Positions 43,753 to 54,362 of a stretch of 64,000 nucleotides of DNA are shown piece by piece. Positions within the stretch are counted from its first letter, which is position 1. Each line of letters opens with the position of its first letter. Both the position numbers and the translations under genes were made by a program. The DNA is from Phocoena phocoena. Its lineage: Eukaryota; Chordata; Mammalia; Artiodactyla; Phocoenidae. The notes beneath the pieces are model-generated. The model searched no databases, was not told where the DNA came from, and was given only the letters and a program-made list of their open reading frames with translations. The DNA lies in the NCBI RefSeq assembly GCF_963924675.1, contig NC_089232.1:33864842-33928841 (forward strand), given 5' to 3'.

Positions 43753-44468
43753 TTAAAGCGTCTTCCAAACCACAAACAAAAGATGTAATCGTTAGGCTAT
43801 TGCTAAAGCTTCCCATTTTCCATTTACCCACATGATCCTAACTCAAGTACCTAAGGAAAAATAACAACCAGGGGTTTTTTCTCCTCTCCAGAAATTTAGG
43901 CCAATACTGTAGAAGGCAAATTTTACCCCAAGCACTCTGTCTAATAGAGGCTAATGTGGTTAACTGCTTCCCTAAGTCTTAGCGAAGACTTCACATAATT
44001 CTTACTTTACCAGCGAGGTTTCTAGGATTTGGGACACTCTTAGCTGTTCCTTTTCTGTTCAAGAGGAGGAATGGAAATGTTTCATGCTGCAATTGCTGAG
44101 TGTATAACTGCTCTCCATTTGCATACTGTCTGATGATTTGCATGTGGGGTCAGCCAAAAGGTCTCAGAATCATTTCCCTCTAAAACCATTCCTTTGCCGA
44201 TAAGGCTTCCCATAAGCATAGCTAAAGAAAATGGGTCACACTGGATTTCTGAAACTGTTTCAGGAAACCTCTTCCAGATTGAGCAATACACTCCAGGCTT
44301 TCATAAAGCACCTAAAGGGCTCATTTTCCTCAAGCCATACACGAGAAAAACTCCAAATGTCTCCCCTTTCTCCTGTTCTCCCTGATATCTGAACATGGCC
44401 TTCACCCTGCACACACTCTGTGATCTTGCATATAACTATAATGGGAACCCTTCCAAAAGATGTTTATC
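43753..44468. other. No gene or clear repeat recognised
   Basis: About 0.7 kb with short antisense-paired frames (44082-44291 minus, 44194-44385 plus), without motifs. Confidence 0.5.
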
Positions 44469-44477
44469 GTCCTTCTT

Positions 44478-44604
44478 TCTTCTCTTTTTTGTTTTTAACT
44501 GATGTACAGTTGTCTTACAATCTTATATTAGTTTCAGGTGTACAACACAGTGATTCCATATTTTTTCTAGGTTCCACACTGTACAAAGTTGTTATAAAAT
44601 TTTT
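44478..44604 (-). mobile_element. Short L1 LINE 3' end (antisense), with target-site duplication
   Basis: After a T-rich stretch it reads TTAACTGATGTACAGTTGTC-TTACAATCTTATATTAG, then 'tttcaggtgtacaacacagtgattccata', the inverted L1 3' terminus of only about 130 bp. GTCCTTCTT occurs at 44469-44477 and 44605-44613, the likely target-site duplication. Confidence 0.85.
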
Positions 44605-44613
44605 GTCCTTCTT

Positions 44614-45120
44614 GGTCTTGTATACACACAAAGTGTAATTGCATATCATCTTTTTTTAATTCCATTTTTTAATGTTTCTTTCAATGTCATTCTTACTTTA
44701 AGTAGAATGAGAAACATAATTAATTGACCCAAGATTTCAAAAGGTTTTCTAGATATGGTCTATAGGTTGTTTATAATTCCAAATCTTTTGTGCTTCTTAT
44801 GGTTTCCTTCTTACCCAAAATAGAAAGCAAAACTGACAAGTAATAGAGCCAGGACCTCTATTTTTGCAAACCCTGCAGTTTCCATGTTCTATTTAATACG
44901 CCCCTTTGGAATCTTATTTCTTGGGACCTTCCCCCCTTCCTCTCTGCCTTGCACATTGCCTATGAACCCTGATCCTCCAGATTTGAAAACAGGGTGGTGT
45001 TAGGGTCTCCAACATGAATCTCATGGGATGGTGTGTGGTGTGTTTCTAACAAGGGTGGTTGATTTCAACTTCACTCAAGATTAGCTGGTGCTAACCTATT
45101 TGTGCCTAGTGACTATAGGT
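44614..45120. other. No gene or clear repeat recognised
   Basis: About 0.5 kb of unrecognised sequence. Confidence 0.5.
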
Positions 45121-45290
45121 GTTTGTTTCATTCTCTCATTCATTTATCCATTCACTAATTTCATATTTATGAAATAATCTCTGAGTGAATCCCTTTGTAG
45201 GCTCTTAAGATATTGGGCTGATTAAGATACAGTTGCTGAGCCCAAGGGACACATAGCTGAGATGAAGAGACCACACCTAAATGACTGAAT
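45121..45290 (-). mobile_element. L2 LINE fragment (antisense)
   Basis: GTTTCATTCTCTCATTCATT-TATCCATTCAC, then 'tattgggctgattaagatacagttgctgagcccaagggac' resembles the inverted L2 3' end. Confidence 0.45.
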
Positions 45291-45299
45291 ATAAGTTTA

Positions 45300-45503
45300 T
45301 GGGAACAGAGACTTGTCAGTCTTAAGAAGCAGCTGTCACAATGCCTAGAAGTGCCTGGCACATCAAAGGTGCTGGGTGAATGTTTGTTGAATAAACCAGT
45401 GACTAATAAGGCATAATAATGGCAAAGGCTTACTACCTTTCCACTGTTACATCCCCAGCACCTAGAACAGTGCCTGCTTATAAAAGGAATTCAATAAATG
45501 TTT
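45300..45503 (+). mobile_element. Two L2 LINE 3' ends in tandem (plus strand)
   Basis: The first tail, about 45300-45398, reads 'cacaatgcctagaagtgcctggcacatcaaaggtgctgggtgaatgtttgttgaataaa'. The second, about 45430-45503, reads TTTCCACTGTTACATCCCCA-GCACCTAGAACAGTGCCTGC and ends 'ggaattcaataaatgttta'. Both are the L2 terminal sequence, so two L2 insertions lie side by side. Confidence 0.65.
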
Positions 45504-45509
45504 AGCACT

Positions 45510-45715
45510 AGCGGTGTGACTGGCTTGTAACTTTCTAAGTGCCAGAACGTGTCTGAAAAGTTAATTGAATCTTCATAGCAATCTTCTGAGATAAGAACTA
45601 TCCCCATTTTCAGATGAGGAAAAGTTAAGTGACTCATACAAGTCACAGAGCTAGTATTTATGGAACGTAGATTTGAAAGCAAATGGTCTGCTTCAAAAAC
45701 ACAGCCTCCTAAATA
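45510..45715 (-). mobile_element. MIR SINE (antisense)
   Basis: 'ctaagtgccagaacgtgtctg', 'ttgaatcttcatagcaatcttctgagataagaactatccccattttcagatgaggaaaagttaagtgactcatacaagtcacagagctagtatttatgg' is an almost complete reversed MIR. Confidence 0.75.
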
Positions 45716-46254
45716 CTTTACTATCCTGGCCAAGGCATGTTTGCTCAATTGATTTGGATTTAAATGTGGCCAGACTTTTGAAAGTCTTGAATAACAGGAT
45801 AAATGGTCTAAATGCTATTCTCTGGTTTTTTTTTTTTCTGCTATTCTGAATCCTACTACTCCTATTTCTCTAACACTTCACAGCTTTAACATAGATTACT
45901 CCATAGAATCCTCGCTTCTTGAATATTTCTGAGATATCTTGTAGGAGGATGACTCCATCTATGGTTTTAAAAGATAACAAAGAAGGAAAGAACTAAAAAC
46001 AAAAGAGCAAGTAAGAGTCTGGAGAAATAGCTTAGGAATAGGGACTTCCCTGAACCAAGGTGAGAGGGGTGGGAATAATGTGCTCAGTCACAGACAAAGA
46101 CTGTCTAGCTATGGACAGTAAGGAGGGAAAGATCATGCCAATGGTTTAAGCACTGCCGACTATGGGACTCAAGGTACCATTAATTGAAATTTAAAAACTG
46201 TCCTGGAAGATACCATTTAGGGAGGCACAGTAAAGTACAGTTTTTAAAATGTTG
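45716..46254. other. No gene or clear repeat recognised
   Basis: About 0.5 kb, with a T11 run near 45827-45837. Confidence 0.5.
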
Positions 46255-46505
46255 GCTCAGATGCAGGAGTCATTGGGCTACAAATCAGGGACCAGATTAG
46301 GCCCACCACTTATTTTTGTAAATAAAGTTTTATTAGAACACAGCTGCATCCATTGGTTTACATATTGTCTATGGCTCCTTTCTGGTTACAAGAGTAATGT
46401 TCAGTAGTTGCCATAGAGATCATGTGATGCCCAAGTCTCCAATACTATCCCTGCCCAAAAGTAATGGTTAAATTCAACAGCTTGTTAGAAATACTATACT
46501 GGATC
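46255..46505 (+). mobile_element. hAT-type non-autonomous DNA transposon (MER family, exact member unsure)
   Basis: TTTTTGTAAATAAAGTTTTA-TTAGAACACAGCTGCATCC, 'attggtttacatattgtctatggctcctttctggttacaagagtaatgttcagtagttgccatagagatcatgtgatgccc' and 'aatactatccctgcccaaaagtaatggttaa' match in order a common mammalian hAT element (human copies read 'gtaaataaagttttattggaacacagccacgccc'). No coding sequence. Confidence 0.75.
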
Positions 46506-47231
46506 CTATGTGCATGTCCTTGATCTGTTTTTGAAAGTGTGCAAGTGTGTTTCTAAATGTTTAATTAATCAATGTGCTGAACTCTGAAACTGATATACAC
46601 ACTTTCAAAACAAATCCCGTGACACATGAATTACCCATACATCAACCTAACCTAGGCAGGGTCCCAAGGCACCCACCTATAAATGAATCAATTTAGTTCG
46701 TGACGACTCAAAAATATTTATTTAACACTATTCTTGGGGTTAAATGGACAGTGATAAGATGAGTGCAGACAAAAATGGTAATTGGAGGAATGAAATAAAG
46801 TCGTGGCTATAATAACATGGAGATATTAAAGTGGCCAGACAAGGAATGCCATCAAATCAAGCCCATTTTCCTTCTCCTACCATATTCTCAGGTTTCTTCC
46901 CCTCTTTCCTCTTTGACCTACCCCTAAGGTCACCTTTAAGTTCCCCTTTCTCTACTGAATAAGGTGGTGTGAAAAAAGTACTTCCATTCTGGCTCTTTTT
47001 ATCACTTCCTGGGTGATCATAACTTGTCAAATTATTTTGCTTCCCTGACTTTCATTGTTTTTTTCCTGTTAAGTGTTGATAATTTCCTACAAGTTGAATG
47101 GCTGGAGGATTCCCGCATTGCCTCGGGAGATCATTTTCAGGTCTAAGATCTCCATTGCTAAGGCCTTAGCCTTATTTTGACCCCTCACCTCACTGATTCC
47201 TTTGAAATGTTATATTTACATTAATATATTA
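46506..47231. other. No gene or clear repeat recognised
   Basis: About 0.7 kb of unremarkable sequence. Confidence 0.5.
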
Positions 47232-47669
47232 TGTTGTGGGTTGACTGTGTAACCCAAAAGATATGTGGAAGATGTGATCTTATTTGGAATAGGAGTCTTT
47301 AAAGATGTAATTAAACTAAAGATCTCAAGATGAGATCACCCTAGATCAGAGTGGACTCTAAATCCAATGACGGTGTCTGGATAAGAGGAAGAAAAGGAGG
47401 AGACACAGACAGACCCAGGGAAGAAGGCCATGTGTAGACAGAAACAGAGATTGGAGGGAGGTGTCATTAAGCCAATAAACATTAAGGATTGCCCACAGCC
47501 ACCAGAGGCATGGGACAGATTCTTCCTCAGAGCCTCCAAAAAGGAGCCAACCTTGCCAACACCTTCATTTTTGAGTTCTGGCTTCCAGAATTATGACAGA
47601 ATACAGTTCTGTTGTTTAAAGCTACCAAGTTTGTGGAATATGTTATGGCAGCCCTAGGAAATTAATATA
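47232..47669 (+). mobile_element. MLT1-type solo LTR (ERVL-MaLR)
   Basis: The start TGTTGTGGGTTGACTGTGTA and the continuing 'aaaagatatgtggaagatgtgatcttatttggaataggagtctttaaagatgtaattaaactaaagatctcaagatgagatcaccctag' match MLT1. So do the middle 'gtgtctggataagaggaagaaaaggaggagacacagacagac', 'agaaggccatgtg' and 'attgcccacagccaccagaggcatgggacagattcttcctcagagcctccaaaaaggagcc', and the end 'ttctgttgtttaaagctaccaagtttgtggaatatgttatggcagccctaggaaattaatata'. No internal sequence or partner LTR lies nearby, so recombination has left a solo LTR. The 75-codon plus-strand frame 47430-47657 is inside it. Confidence 0.88.
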
Positions 47670-48792
47670 CCTTACTAAATAATTTTGGTTATCTAATTCT
47701 CTATGCCACTCAACATGGGCCATTGCTATCTGCTGCTTTATTTTTTCCTGCCTTATGGATTGCTATAGTATTTTGGAATTATCTGTTAAGTACTAAGTCC
47801 CAGACCTTGAGGAAACTCTATTTCCCCCAAGAATTCTTCTTTCTTTCTTCTTTAATGTAAGTTCTGCATTTTCTAGAAAATACAATTTTATAGCAGAAAA
47901 TATATATTGGAAAACACATCCCAAAGCTTCTACGAGAAAGCGTCTATCCACCAAAATGTTGTGTATTAAACATACACTTGCTTTTCAATGGATACAGTTA
48001 ACGTCATCGACTTTGTTTCTGGACTCCAAAACCAAATGATTCGTGTGTTCAGACATTTTTTTCCCCCTTGGAATTAGGGTCTTTAAATAAGGTTTTTTCC
48101 TTTTCAAAAAGAGACTGATGGCTGGCTTTATTTTGGAATTTAAAATGTGCAGAGTTTATGGATGTTAACTCACATTTATTAGCAAGATTTCATCAATTAT
48201 GTAATGGATTGCTGAATGCCACTCTTGTGCTTTACTTCCAAAGTAACTACATGCCTTATGCTTAGGAAAATATCATATAATTATAAAGTAATTCTATGTT
48301 CTAGTAGAATACTTAGTAATTATGCTTAATACTGTAGTTCCAATAGTGATTACTATGAAAGCTCATTATAAAAGGCAGAAATAGTCACATATGTATTCTT
48401 AATTATATCTGCCACAATAGAAGTTAATGTTAATTGAAGTGAGTTATAGTTATTATGGTAACTCAATTAAAAGCATATACTAGCAGTGATAACCAACCTT
48501 CAAAAGAACCTAGTGTCAAATTAGTGTCAGAAAACTTAAAGGAGAGTCACCCTCAACATAATTCTGTTTGGTTGTCTTTAATCAGGAAATGCTTCCACCA
48601 TTTCCTTCCTATGAGATTACCCATCTTTATCTCGCTAACACCTTGGACTGTACTTGGCATTTGAAAATACTCCATGAGTATATACTAAATGAATGAATAA
48701 ATAACTTATAATATTTATTTTCACTCTTCTAAAATGAAGCGATGAGATTCATCTAAAATTATTTGCAAGTAGCTTGTGAGATTCTACATTGA
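47670..48792. other. No gene recognised; possible L2 tail near the end
   Basis: AT-rich. Positions about 48575-48705 (CTAACACCTTGGACTGTACT-TGGCATTTGAAAATACTCCA... 'aaatgaatgaataa') resemble an L2 3' terminus. The segment 47930-48300 has no recognisable repeat. Confidence 0.45.
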
Positions 48793-48956
48793 TGCTCTTA
48801 ATATTTTAGGGTCATTGACCTCTTTGAGAACATGATATAAAAGTGCCTGCCCTTCCTCAGTAAAGTGTATATACACACAAAGTTTTGCAAACATTTCCAG
48901 GATGTGCAGGGATCACATGTGAAGGTCATTTACGGAGCTCAAAGTAAGAACAATGG
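48793..48956 (+). mobile_element. hAT-Charlie-type non-autonomous DNA transposon
   Basis: It opens TGCTCTTAATATTTTAGGGT-CATTGACCTCTTTGAGAAC, passes through 'gtatatacacacaaagttttgcaaacatttccaggatgtgcagggatcacatgtgaagg' and ends CTCAAAGTAAGAACAATGG. This follows a known MER-type element with imperfect inverted ends of the CAGTGGTTCTTAAC / GTTAAGAACCCCTG kind. Old and inactive. Confidence 0.6.
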
Positions 48957-51194
48957 CTCCCAATGAGCAGCGTTTTATGAACCGTACTATTGGTCAGCAG
49001 GATCTGGAGCTAGGCGCATTCCTGGAGAAGTTGATGGTAGATGGCTTTCCTAGTTTTTCCTTTCTCCACTATTTAAAAAACAGTATGCAGAATATTAAAT
49101 CATGATTTCACTCATAGTTTATTTTGCTTCACATTCATTTTTAAATTGTTCAGCATAAGAAATTATACAAAATCTATTCCTTTGATAGGAGACAACAAAC
49201 AGCATACATTTCTAAACACAAATACACAGCCCATTAAAAACACAAGTGTGAGATGTGAAGTTTCTGGTTCACAGGAGATATTTGGCCCTACTACTGAAAA
49301 CTTGTTCATCATACCTAAATGCAGACCCCAGTAAGATGATTCTAGTGGTAAGCCATCATCCCAAATAATGGGAGTCCTGGAGTGCTCACAGTCTACACAG
49401 TCCTGGGTCAGAGCTTGAGTGGACCCCGGAAGTGCCAGACAGAGGCAACACCCTTGAAAAGAAACAATGACCATGCTCAGAAAATACCACGTGGCAGTAT
49501 TAAAGCGCATGACCGTAAATGCTATAGAGAACGCAGAGAAAAGACATGTTGAAGGTGGGAGTAGCTGATCAACTTCAGAGTCAAGGTGGCAAAGAAATGT
49601 TTTCTATTCCCCAACTTTCTTTCAGTGTAGACATAAGAGTGTGACTAGGGGCAAGAATTAAATTATTATAAATGTCCTACTGAAATGAGTTATAAAAAGC
49701 CTAAGAGGAAAATGTAAAAGCATATCCTGTTGGTTTCAAGAGCCCTGAAAATCTTATGTATTTTGGAATTTCTCTGACAAGCCAAATACCTGAGCCCTCA
49801 GAGCATTTCTCATGACCTTTCCCCCACATTTTTGCATAGCACCAAGGTGTGGCCTAAACTCTAGTGCTGAAGAGTTAACCAAGAACAGAACACACCTGTC
49901 ATGTTATTCTTTATATCAATAGTGAATTTATCCCCATTCCCCATTCCTCAGCAGTACAGAACATTTCGTGCATCTTTCCTAATCTACGTAATCGCTTGTC
50001 AAGATGAGTGATTTCTATCCACTTGTCAATGTTGCTGGGTTTTTTTTAACATTCCCTGAAAAATTGGTTTAACCTATTTTAACTGACATACTTTTCTATG
50101 CAACTGGATACCAGGGACAGATATATTTGATAGTCATTTCTCCCTGTCTCCACTCCCCAAATGAGTTCAGTGCTCATGAAATGAGCTGAATTGCCCTAGA
50201 GAAATTCATTACATTCTTGCCTCACAGATGTGGGGGATGCCTAGATATACAGGTAACCCTACACAAACTCCTTCACCATACCAAGGAAAGTTATGGTGAG
50301 AGGAAAAGAACTCTGTTTCCATTGCTGGCTATGCAGCTTAAGACATTTCTTCATCCCAAAGTAGAATATTTTGTAAACCCTTTAGCCACAGAACACCAAG
50401 AAATTATAGAAAAAAATTGATAAAAGCCAATTCTTTTAAAAATTGTTTATGGTCATCTCTCGACCCAGTGGTGAATCATAAGACAGCTTAAAAGTCAAAT
50501 CCAAAGGTACTCTCTTGGCATTTGACAGGGAGAGAGATTTATGAGTTACAGTCATAGACTTTTATTAGAAATGGAATTGTAGACCAAGTGCAAATACATT
50601 TCTCCTCTTTCTATTTTTTTTTTATTCTCACGTTGGAAGTCCTACGGCTGTTTTGTTTCTGTTTTAGTTCTAATTTCATATTATGATATGCTCAGACCAA
50701 ATTCCTAAGGGCTTGAAGAATACATTCAAACTTGTTCAAATATTAGTTTCTTTAAAAAAGCAAAATACCTCCATGCAGGGAAAGAAAAAAAACACCCAGT
50801 AGAATCAATCCTTCTTCACCTGCTCCTCCCCCAAGATACAGTCAACATCTTCCTCCAACTGTAGTTTTTTCCTGCCCCAGACATAAGACACATTTAAAGG
50901 GAACCCCCCCCCAAAAAAATACAAGTAGTTCCTCTGTCCTGCAAGTAGAAGTCAGAATTTGGGATTTTGGCAGGTCCTGGATAGTCAGACAGTGTTTTCT
51001 ATAACCAACCCAAGGAGTGACATTTGATTTCTAGTGGATGAAAAAGATTTTCTGTCTGTTTTTAGGTTAAAAACTGTTGTCAAGTTAAAGTGAACATTTT
51101 GTTTTTTTGAAAAAATATTCTTTCTCATTCTCCCTGGACTCCGTACTTAACAACTAAAATCATGTGCACGGTAGTCAAGTTTCCTGAATTCAAT
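48957..51194. other. No gene or clear repeat recognised
   Basis: About 2.2 kb. The 115-codon minus-strand frame at 49163-49510 has a hydrophobic segment (roughly residues 10-32, LSMVIVSFQGCCLCLALPG) but no flanking gene structure, and a 62-codon plus-strand frame overlaps it. I treat both as chance. A C9 run is followed by A7 at 50905-50920. Confidence 0.45.
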
Positions 51195-51300
51195 TATCCA
51201 GTAAGCGCTCATTAGCACTTAGTTGGTGTCAGACTGAGTTCTGGGCACTGGAGATGGAGCAGGGAACATAACAGAGAGGTCAGAGCCCGAGGAGGGCATA
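51195..51300 (-). mobile_element. L2 LINE fragment (antisense)
   Basis: CCAGTAAGCGCTCATTAGCA-CTTAGTTGGTGTCAGACTG, then 'agttctgggcactggagatggagcagggaacataac' is the inverted L2 3' end. Confidence 0.55.
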
Positions 51301-51724
51301 ACACCTGAATGACGGGACTAGCCCAGCAACACTCCCTGAGAAACCCATGGTCCTGGTTTCCAAGGCCAAAGAAAACACAAATTCTTGGGGGAGTTTGTCA
51401 AACTAGAGGTTTTTGATGAAATGACTTTGTTGCATGTTTTCCTTTAGCTAAGAAAGTCTCCATCAATATGTACATTAGAAGTTCTTTTTGGCTTCATCAC
51501 TTAAATATTTTTAAATTTTAAGTAGGTAATACTTTCATGTGATTATATATATGAAGGTGTTCAATCAAATGACTTCCTCCCACCCAATCGACTCATTGCT
51601 TCCCAATTCATCCAAAGAACACTGCCCCTCCTCCACTGTTACTGTATATCTTTTAGAGTTGCTTGTCACATATATAAATAAATACAAATATATTTGTAGT
51701 TTTTCTGCCTCTTTCCCTTTTTTA
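51301..51724. other. No gene or clear repeat recognised
   Basis: Short stretch before the L1 stack. Confidence 0.5.
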
Positions 51725-52445
51725 AAGAAAAATTAGCATTGATACATACTGTTCTACTGTTTTCACTTATCAATAATTCTTGAAATCCTTCTATGTCATA
51801 CATAGAGAATTGCTTTATTCTTTCTTAAAGCTGCATAATATGTCATTATATGGATGTACCATAAATAATATTTGCTCAGCACCTATTTATGGATTTGGGG
51901 TTTTTTTTTTAAGTCATTTGCTATTAAAAAATATCACTGAAATGGGTAAACTTGGCATATGTCATTTCTTACATGTATACGTATATTTGTAACATAGATT
52001 ACCGTTGTGAAATTTCTGGGTCAGTGGGGATATTCATTTGTAATTTTGATATATCAATAAATTATCCTGCATAGAGTTATACAGTTTATATACATAGTAT
52101 CATAAGTGCCTGTTTCCACACAGCCTTACCAAAGAGTACTTTGTCAAACTTTTATATTTTTTTCATTCTAGTGATTAAAAATGTTGTCACTACAGGGTAG
52201 TTTTTAATGTGCATCTTTCTTTTCATGAGAGAAGCTAACATTTCTTTATATATTTAAGAGACAATTGTGTTTAACTTTTGATCAACTTTCTTTTTCCCCT
52301 CTTCCTAGTGGATACGTGAACATTCTCTTAATTTTTAGGAGCCCTTAAAAGTAGAAAAAATAATCCTTTGTTGATCAAATGAGTTGCATATATCTTTTCT
52401 GAGTTTGTCACTTGTCTTTTAACTTTGTTTTTTCTCTTTTCATCT
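51725..52445 (-). mobile_element. Ancient L1 LINE (antisense), left segment of an interrupted copy
   Basis: Reversed ORF2-end phrases run in order: 'aaagctgcataatatgtcattatatggatgtaccataaataatatttgctcagc', 'gtgaaatttctgggtcagtgg', 'gtgcctgtttccacacagccttaccaaagag', 'ggtagtttttaatgtgcatc', 'ttgatcaaatgagttgcatatatcttttctgagtttgtcacttgtcttttaactttg'. The element then stops and its continuation appears at about 54363. Confidence 0.8.
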
Positions 52446-52635
52446 AAAAAATTAACCTTTTAACTTAGAATCGTTTTAGATTTACAGAAAATCACAAAGA
52501 TAGAATTCCCATACACCTCACACCCAGTTTCCCTGATTACTAACATCTTATGCCACATTTGTCACAATTAACGAACCGATAATTGATACAATATTGTTAA
52601 CTGAGGTCCATAATTTATGCTAATTTCCTTTACCA
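52446..52635 (-). mobile_element. L1 3'UTR fragment (antisense)
   Basis: GAATCGTTTTAGATTTACAG-AAAATCACAAAGATAG, 'ttcccatacacctcacacccagtttccctgattactaacatcttatgcc', 'catttgtcacaattaacgaaccgataattgatacaatattgttaactgaggtcca' is the inverted 3'UTR of an L1M subfamily. It may be the 3' end of the next element with an internal deletion, or a separate insertion. Confidence 0.65.
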
Positions 52636-54362
52636 AAGTTTTTTTGTTGAGGTGAAATTCATGTAACCATAAAATTAACCATTTTAAAGTGTAAAATTTA
52701 GTGCCATTTAATAAATTCACAGTGTTGTGCACCTCTCTTTAGTTCCGGTACCTTTTTATCAACCACCTGCCACAATCTCATCCTCATTATGCAGTCATTG
52801 ACCGTTCCCCTGTCTTCCCAGCCTCTGGCAACCACCAATCTGCTTTCCACCTCTATGGATTTACCTATTCTGGGTATTTCATATAAATGGAATCCTACAA
52901 AATGGGACTTTGGTGTCTGGGTTCTTTCAATTATCATAATATTTGGGGGATTCATCCATGCTGTAGCATGTATCTGTATTTCATTCCTTTTAACAGCTGA
53001 GTAATATTCTATCATATGTGTAAACCACATTTGGTTATCCAGTATTCCTTGATGACATTTGGGTTGGATCATATGGTAATCGTATGTTTAAGTTTTTGAG
53101 AAACCGCCAAGCTATTTCCCACTGTGGCTGTACCACTTTATATTCTCACCAGAAATTTATGAGGGTTTCAATTTCTCCACATCCTCACCAACACTTGTTG
53201 TTTTATTCTTTTGTTTGTTTTGTTTTTGTTTTGTTTTTTTTATTTTTATAGCCATCTTAGTGGGTACGGAGTGATATCTCATTGTGGTTTTGATTTGCAT
53301 TTCCCTAATGACCAATAATGTTGAACATCTTTTCATGTGATTGTTGATTATTAGTGTGTGTGTGTGTGTGTGTATATATATGAGTATGTATCGGCTGTGC
53401 TCCTTGGCTTGCAGGATCTTAGCTCCCCAACTAGGGATTGAACCCCGACCACGGCAGTGAAAGCGTTGAGTCCTAACCATTGGACAGCCAGGGAACTCCC
53501 ATTATTAATATATTTTTAATTGGAAAATTGCCTACTAAAATCTTTGCCCACTTTTTACTTGGGATTCTTTTATTTGTGTTTTTGAGTTGTGGGATTTTTT
53601 TTTATGTGTTCCAGACACTAAACCCTTATTATATATGACTTACAAATATTTTCTTCCATTCTATAGGTTGTCTTTTCACTTTCTTAATGGTATCCTTACA
53701 AGACCAAAACTTGAAGCACCAAAGATTTTCCCCTACGTTTTCTTCCAGGAGTTTAATAGTTTTAGTTCTTATATTTTGGTCATCAATCCATTTCACATAT
53801 AACATGGTAGAGATCCAACTTCATTCATTTGCATATAGATACCCAGTTGATCCAGTGCCACTTGCTGAAGAGATTACTCTTTCCCTGCTGAAAGATCAAC
53901 TCTTGTCAAAAATCTATTGGCCACAGAAGCTTGGATTTATTTCTGACTCTCAATTCTCGTTCATTGGTCTATATCTGTATCCTTATGCCAGTACCACACT
54001 GTTTTGATTACTGTAGCTTTGCAGGAAGTTTTGAAATTCAGAAGTATGAGTCCTCCAACTTTGATCTTCTTTTTCAATATTGTTTTGGCTATTCAGGGCC
54101 CATTGTAATTCCACATCAATTTAAGGGTCATCTGTTCCATTTCTGCAAAAAAGACCGTTGGAATTTTGGTAGGGATTGTACTGAATCAGTAGATTCTTTT
54201 GAGGAGTACTGTCATCTCAAAAATATTAAGTTTTTCAATCCATAAATACAACATGTCTTCCCATTTGTTTAGGACTTCTTTCATTTTTTCATCAATGATT
54301 TCTGGTTTTTAGTGTATAAGTTTTTCACTTCCTTGGTTAAATTTGTTTCTAGGTAGTCTAGT
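52636..54362 (-). mobile_element. Middle-aged L1 LINE (antisense), inserted into the ancient L1
   Basis: The 3' terminus reads TTTTTTTGTTGAGGTGAAAT-TCATGTAACCATAAAATTAACC and continues through 'cctggcaaccaccaatctgctttcc', 'ttttaacagctgagtaatattctatc', 'ccctaatgaccaataatgttgaacatcttttcatg', then, after a SINE, 'ttgtcttttcactttcttaatgg', 'tccagtgccacttgctgaagagattac', 'ttcattggtctatatctgtatccttatgccagtaccacactgttttgattactgtagctttg' and 'aaatttgtttctaggtagt'. This is reversed ORF2. No continuous frame remains. Confidence 0.85.
53356..53500 (-). mobile_element. CHR-1-like tRNA-derived SINE (antisense) inside the L1, with target-site duplication
   Basis: A (TG)n(TA)n tail at 53356-53380 is followed by CGGCTGTGCTCCTTGGCTTG-CAGGATCTTAGCTCCCC, 'aactagggattgaaccccgaccacggcagtgaaagcg' and 'cctaaccattggacagccagggaactccc', the inverted head of an older cetartiodactyl SINE of the 'ggaattccctggcggtccagtggttagg' type. 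It is flanked by ATTATTAGT (53347-53355) and ATTATTAAT (53501-53509). The L1 sequence reads on across the site, so the SINE is the later arrival. Confidence 0.85.

Noticed and set aside
49163..49510. 115-codon minus-strand frame with a hydrophobic segment, considered as a small membrane protein
   Set aside because: One hydrophobic stretch alone is weak evidence. An antisense frame overlaps it, and no exon signals or motif were found.
52698..53072. 124-codon minus-strand frame containing MIEYYSAVKRNE
   Set aside because: This is the C-terminal end of a decayed antisense L1 ORF2, not a host gene.
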